Below, one piece after another: positions 6,593 to 8,798 of a DNA stretch of 8,798 nt (positions within the stretch are counted from its first letter, which is position 1; each line of letters starts with the position of its first letter). The DNA is taken from the NCBI GenBank assembly GCA_017411885.1, contig JAFQPF010000190.1, positions 1 to 8,798 on the forward strand, in the 5' to 3' direction. The notes beneath the pieces were generated by a model. That model was not told where the DNA came from and searched no databases. It saw nothing but the letters and a program-made list of their open reading frames with translations. This stretch comes from Clostridia bacterium. GTDB taxonomy: Bacteria > Bacillota_A > Clostridia > Oscillospirales > CAG-272. A program made the position numbers and the translations under genes.

Positions 6593-6620
6593 GCCTTCTC
6601 CGGTGGGATAAGGCTTTTTT
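6593..6620 (+). terminator. Intrinsic terminator of the serC-iorB cluster
   Basis: GCCTT-C-TCC (6593-6601) pairs with GGA-T-AAGGC (6606-6614), one mismatch, around a 4-nt loop GGTG. A T6 tract (6615-6620) follows immediately. This is a canonical rho-independent terminator in the plus direction, placed after iorB and after the hairpin at 6555-6580, so the cluster has two terminators in tandem. Confidence 0.8.
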
Positions 6621-6637
6621 GTTACGTTTGACGTAAC
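6621..6637. repeat. Perfect 7-bp palindrome between convergent genes
   Basis: GTTACGT-TTG-ACGTAAC is an exact inverted repeat directly after the T6 tract of the terminator and 18 nt from the stop codon of the minus-strand hydrolase. It has no T-run in either direction that would make it a terminator in its own right (the minus strand reads A6 after it). It may be a protein-binding site or a simple 3'-end hairpin of the hydrolase mRNA. Confidence 0.4.
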
Positions 6638-6655
6638 ACTCATAAAACAATCAAA

Positions 6656-8263
6656 TCAAGGCTCAAAGCTTTGAACTCCATCATCCGGATACCAATGAAA
6701 GCATGTTTCTTCTCCATTAACACGCCACCTTTGGGGACACACATTTTCCATCCAGTCAACCGGCACCAACTCATCTGCCTGTTTTGAGTTTCTTTCATAT
6801 GCATTTTTGAGCTTTGAGATTATTGTATCCGTGATTGCTTCGGGCTTCGGAGAAACAAACAGCGGCGTACCGCTTATACTTAAAAGCTTAAGCCACTCGG
6901 AATTAAGCTTCCAGTCAATCTTCTCGGTAATACCGATACAATCGGCATCCGACTCATAAAAAGCGCCATGATGAACAAGCCTGAATGCAAGCGCATTTAC
7001 ACCGTAATTTCTTGTACGTTCCCAGTCTTCTCCGCTTGTATCGTCTCCGACACGGTTAAGGTGTACAAGACCTGCCGCAAGATGTCCGATTACATTACAG
7101 CCAAGAATAAGGGTGTCTTTATCAGCCGAGTCGAGAATTGCACGGTAAAATCCAACAACGATCTGTGCTGATGTCTTGCTTCTGTCATAAAAATGCCAGC
7201 CGTCGCGTGCAAAAGCCTCGGAGCGCTCAAATCCCCACACTCCAAAAATATCGCTTGTGGAAAAATCGTGTTTTATCAGCTTATATCCCCAATCGTGTGA
7301 AATCATCCTTACGGTTTGGGATACATATCCAAGTACGTCGGGATGAGATGGATCCAAAAATCCGTTTGCCCATGACACACGGCACTCGTCTTTCAAACTA
7401 AGTGAATGGTTCATATCCGATAGTGGTCTAAACCATATTCCCGGGCGTGCCCCCATTTCTTTGATATCATCAGCGAGCTTTTTCATATCACAAAAGGTCG
7501 GGCGGAGCGCATCCCAAGGACCGTCACAAGGATTCTGTTCCCAGCAAGAGTCAATTACCATATACGGTTTGTTAGAAAGTCCGCGGCAACACTCTGTCAG
7601 CAGCTTTGTATCTGCAAGTATCTTACTGTCCGAGGAATTTCCGTATGCATAATACCAATTATTGTTTCCGTAAACCTTATGATTGACTGAAAGCTTATCA
7701 TCACACAATCTGCGATAATACTCTTTAGCCGCCATAAACGCGGAAACGCCGGAGTAATCTCCGAAAACCACTTCGCAAAGCTTGATTTTACCGCCTTTAA
7801 GCACTACTCCCATACCACCCGAACGCGTATCAAGCCAAAGAGTAATTCCTTCGCCATCGTACTGCCAGAAGCACATTGCATCAGGTCTTACCTTAACTCC
7901 GAAGCATTCTGTACGACGTTCGCTGTAATCAGAAATTGAGTCGGAGCCGTTTGAAACTAAGCATACCCATGGCATACAACGTTTGGCCGATATTCCGCGC
8001 CATTCCATTTGCCCGTACGCTCGTTCCCATTCGTCTGCGCAGATTTTGATCGGCTCGTGCCTCTTCTCGTTTTCAGTAAACGCCCAGCGTAATCTCACAT
8101 ATCTTACCGGAGTGTCCACTGCAGACATTTCCACTGTAAGAACGTCTTCTGATATGTCAAGCTTCAATGCAATATCATCATTATTCACATTTGTAACATT
8201 TTTATAGTCAAGCTTAATACTGTCCGTGTATATACGGATAGAATCCGGGTATCTTAATTTCAT
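6656..8263 (-). CDS. Glycoside hydrolase, alpha-galactosidase-like (clan GH-D, GH36/GH27 relative)
   Basis: A 535-residue protein with no signal peptide, so probably cytoplasmic and acting on imported galactosides. Residues 1-195 form a beta-rich N-terminal region. A TIM barrel begins near NNNWYYAYG (200-208) and continues through MVIDSCWEQ (235-243), GARPGIWFRPL (271-281) and FLDPSHPDV (302-310). KLIKHDF (328-334) gives D333 as likely nucleophile, as in the K-x-D motif of GH27/GH36. RVGDDTSG (404-411) gives D407 or D408 as likely acid/base. Only a short tail follows the barrel. The start is the ATG at 8261-8263: AAAGGAGG (complement of 8272-8279) lies 8 nt upstream. The in-frame TTG at 8264-8266 would be only 5 nt away and is less likely. 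It has its own promoter (8296-8324). Substrate (alpha-galactoside, alpha-GalNAc or another) is not settled by sequence. No transporter or regulator gene is adjacent inside the window. Confidence 0.8.
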   Translation of the reverse strand: MKLRYPDSIRIYTDSIKLDYKNVTNVNNDDIALKLDISEDVLTVEMSAVDTPVRYVRLRWAFTENEKRHEPIKICADEWERAYGQMEWRGISAKRCMPWVCLVSNGSDSISDYSERRTECFGVKVRPDAMCFWQYDGEGITLWLDTRSGGMGVVLKGGKIKLCEVVFGDYSGVSAFMAAKEYYRRLCDDKLSVNHKVYGNNNWYYAYGNSSDSKILADTKLLTECCRGLSNKPYMVIDSCWEQNPCDGPWDALRPTFCDMKKLADDIKEMGARPGIWFRPLSDMNHSLSLKDECRVSWANGFLDPSHPDVLGYVSQTVRMISHDWGYKLIKHDFSTSDIFGVWGFERSEAFARDGWHFYDRSKTSAQIVVGFYRAILDSADKDTLILGCNVIGHLAAGLVHLNRVGDDTSGEDWERTRNYGVNALAFRLVHHGAFYESDADCIGITEKIDWKLNSEWLKLLSISGTPLFVSPKPEAITDTIISKLKNAYERNSKQADELVPVDWMENVCPQRWRVNGEETCFHWYPDDGVQSFEP

Positions 8264-8295
8264 CAATTTTGCCTCCTTTGACCAAAGTTATCCAT

Positions 8296-8324
8296 ATTTT
8301 AGGATATATGCGAAAATTTGTCAA
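8296..8324 (-). promoter_or_regulatory. Sigma-A promoter of the glycoside hydrolase gene
   Basis: On the minus strand a perfect -35 TTGACA (complement of 8319-8324) is followed after 17 nt by a -10 TAAAAT (complement of 8296-8301). Transcription would start near 8289, giving a short leader of about 25 nt that contains the AAAGGAGG ribosome binding site. The gene is therefore expressed independently of nnrD upstream. A TATCC-N8-GGATA inverted repeat (8289-8306) overlaps the -10 and start site and could be an operator. Confidence 0.85.
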
Positions 8325-8381
8325 GGTCATAAAAGCATAATAGTGCACATTTATAAAAACATAGACACAATAAATAACTTT

Positions 8382-8798
8382 TTATCCCCGCATTATCCTG
8401 CCGACTGCCTCGGCAATATCGCTTGCGAGCATCGCGTATTCGCCGTGTTCGTCTGCGGCAAGGTCGCCTGCGTAGGCGTGCAGATACACGCCGAGTCTTG
8501 CGCTATCCGATAGCTCAAGCCCTTGCGAGGCGAGCGATGCGATAATTCCCGTGAGCGTATCGCCCGAGCCGCCCTTTGCCATTCCCGAATTTCCTGCCGT
8601 ATTTATAAACACCGGCTGTGCTGGTGCTGTGACGACCGTGCGCGCATCCTTAAGCGCGCATATACATCCGTGCGTGCGCGAAAATTCGCGCGCGGTATCT
8701 ACAAGCGATTCTGCTATTTCGGAAACTTCCTTATTTATAAGGCGCGACATTTCACCGAGGTGAGGCGTTACTATATTGCCCTTAAGATGTCCGGTCAG
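8382..8798 (-). CDS. nnrD: ADP/ATP-dependent (S)-NAD(P)H-hydrate dehydratase, C-terminal part (5' end outside window)
   Basis: The frame is open from the window edge (8798) to a TAA (complement of 8382-8384), giving the last 138 residues. This cytoplasmic repair enzyme of the ribokinase-like YjeF-C family dehydrates the damaged cofactor NAD(P)HX back to NAD(P)H with ADP or ATP. The fragment has VTPHLGEMSRL (residues 10-20), the substrate-site signature. Later it has NSGMAKGGSGDTLTGIIASL, with the catalytic Asp in GSGD and the phosphate-binding glycines. The C-terminal YLHAYAGDLAADEHGEYAMLASDIAEAVG block is also typical. The ATG at 8748-8750 lies inside the conserved motif, so it is an internal Met (GEM) and not the start. 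Many bacteria fuse this domain to an N-terminal NAD(P)HX epimerase; whether that holds here is outside the window. No clear terminator was seen after its stop codon. Confidence 0.93.
   Translation of the reverse strand: MTGHLKGNIVTPHLGEMSRLINKEVSEIAESLVDTAREFSRTHGCICALKDARTVVTAPAQPVFINTAGNSGMAKGGSGDTLTGIIASLASQGLELSDSARLGVYLHAYAGDLAADEHGEYAMLASDIAEAVGRIMRG

Noticed and set aside
6968..7652. Several plus-strand open frames inside the hydrolase gene
   Set aside because: All are antisense to the hydrolase barrel, lack ribosome binding sites and show no family features.
8264..8266. TTG as start codon of the glycoside hydrolase
   Set aside because: It is only 5 nt from the AAAGGAGG site and adds one residue; the ATG at 8261-8263 is at the ideal 8 nt.
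8676..8691. Palindrome GCGCGAA-AA-TTCGCGC inside nnrD
   Set aside because: It lies in conserved coding sequence rich in CG/GC codons and is most simply explained by codon use.

Overview
The window looks like chromosomal DNA from an anaerobic Clostridia bacterium, most likely a gut Oscillospiraceae/Ruminococcaceae-type organism. The supports are a PPi-PFK-type phosphofructokinase, a short (389 aa) ACT-domain SerA paired with SerC, an oxygen-sensitive two-subunit indolepyruvate:ferredoxin oxidoreductase, GGAGG-type ribosome binding sites and consensus sigma-A promoters. The family assignments come from reading motifs by eye; no database search was possible.

Layout. Bases 2-484 (+) hold the C-terminal 160 residues of a phosphofructokinase. 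A bidirectional hairpin terminator separates it from a convergent small membrane-anchored YtxH-like gene (523-717, -). An AT-rich intergenic region (718-1030) follows, carrying a near-consensus promoter (906-934) and a roughly 90-nt leader. This drives a five-gene, same-strand cluster: serC (1031-2119), serA (2138-3307), an acyl-ACP thioesterase (3369-4127), iorA (4160-5884) and iorB (5895-6476). The gaps are 18, 61, 32 and 10 nt; the 61-nt gap holds a strong hairpin with no T-run. The cluster ends at two hairpins (6555-6580 and 6593-6620), the second with a T6 tract. On the minus strand, a glycoside hydrolase of the alpha-galactosidase type (6656-8263) has its own consensus promoter (8296-8324). 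Upstream of it is the C-terminal part of the NAD(P)HX dehydratase nnrD (8382-8798, running off the window edge).

How the genes may work together. SerC and SerA make phosphoserine from 3-phosphoglycerate. IorA and IorB interconvert aryl-pyruvates and aryl-acetyl-CoA with ferredoxin, in aromatic amino acid fermentation or, in reverse, in reductive synthesis from aryl acids. The thioesterase hydrolyses an acyl thioester, normally acyl-ACP. Whether the five genes form one physiological unit or are merely adjacent cannot be decided from sequence alone. The hydrolase is a separate transcription unit for galactoside-type sugars.

No mobile element, CRISPR array, tRNA or rRNA was seen. I found no convincing new multi-gene system. 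The items most worth checking are the composition of the serCA-thioesterase-iorAB cluster, the divergent GH-D-like hydrolase, the altered active-site region of SerA, and the structured stretch spanning the end of iorB and its 3' UTR.
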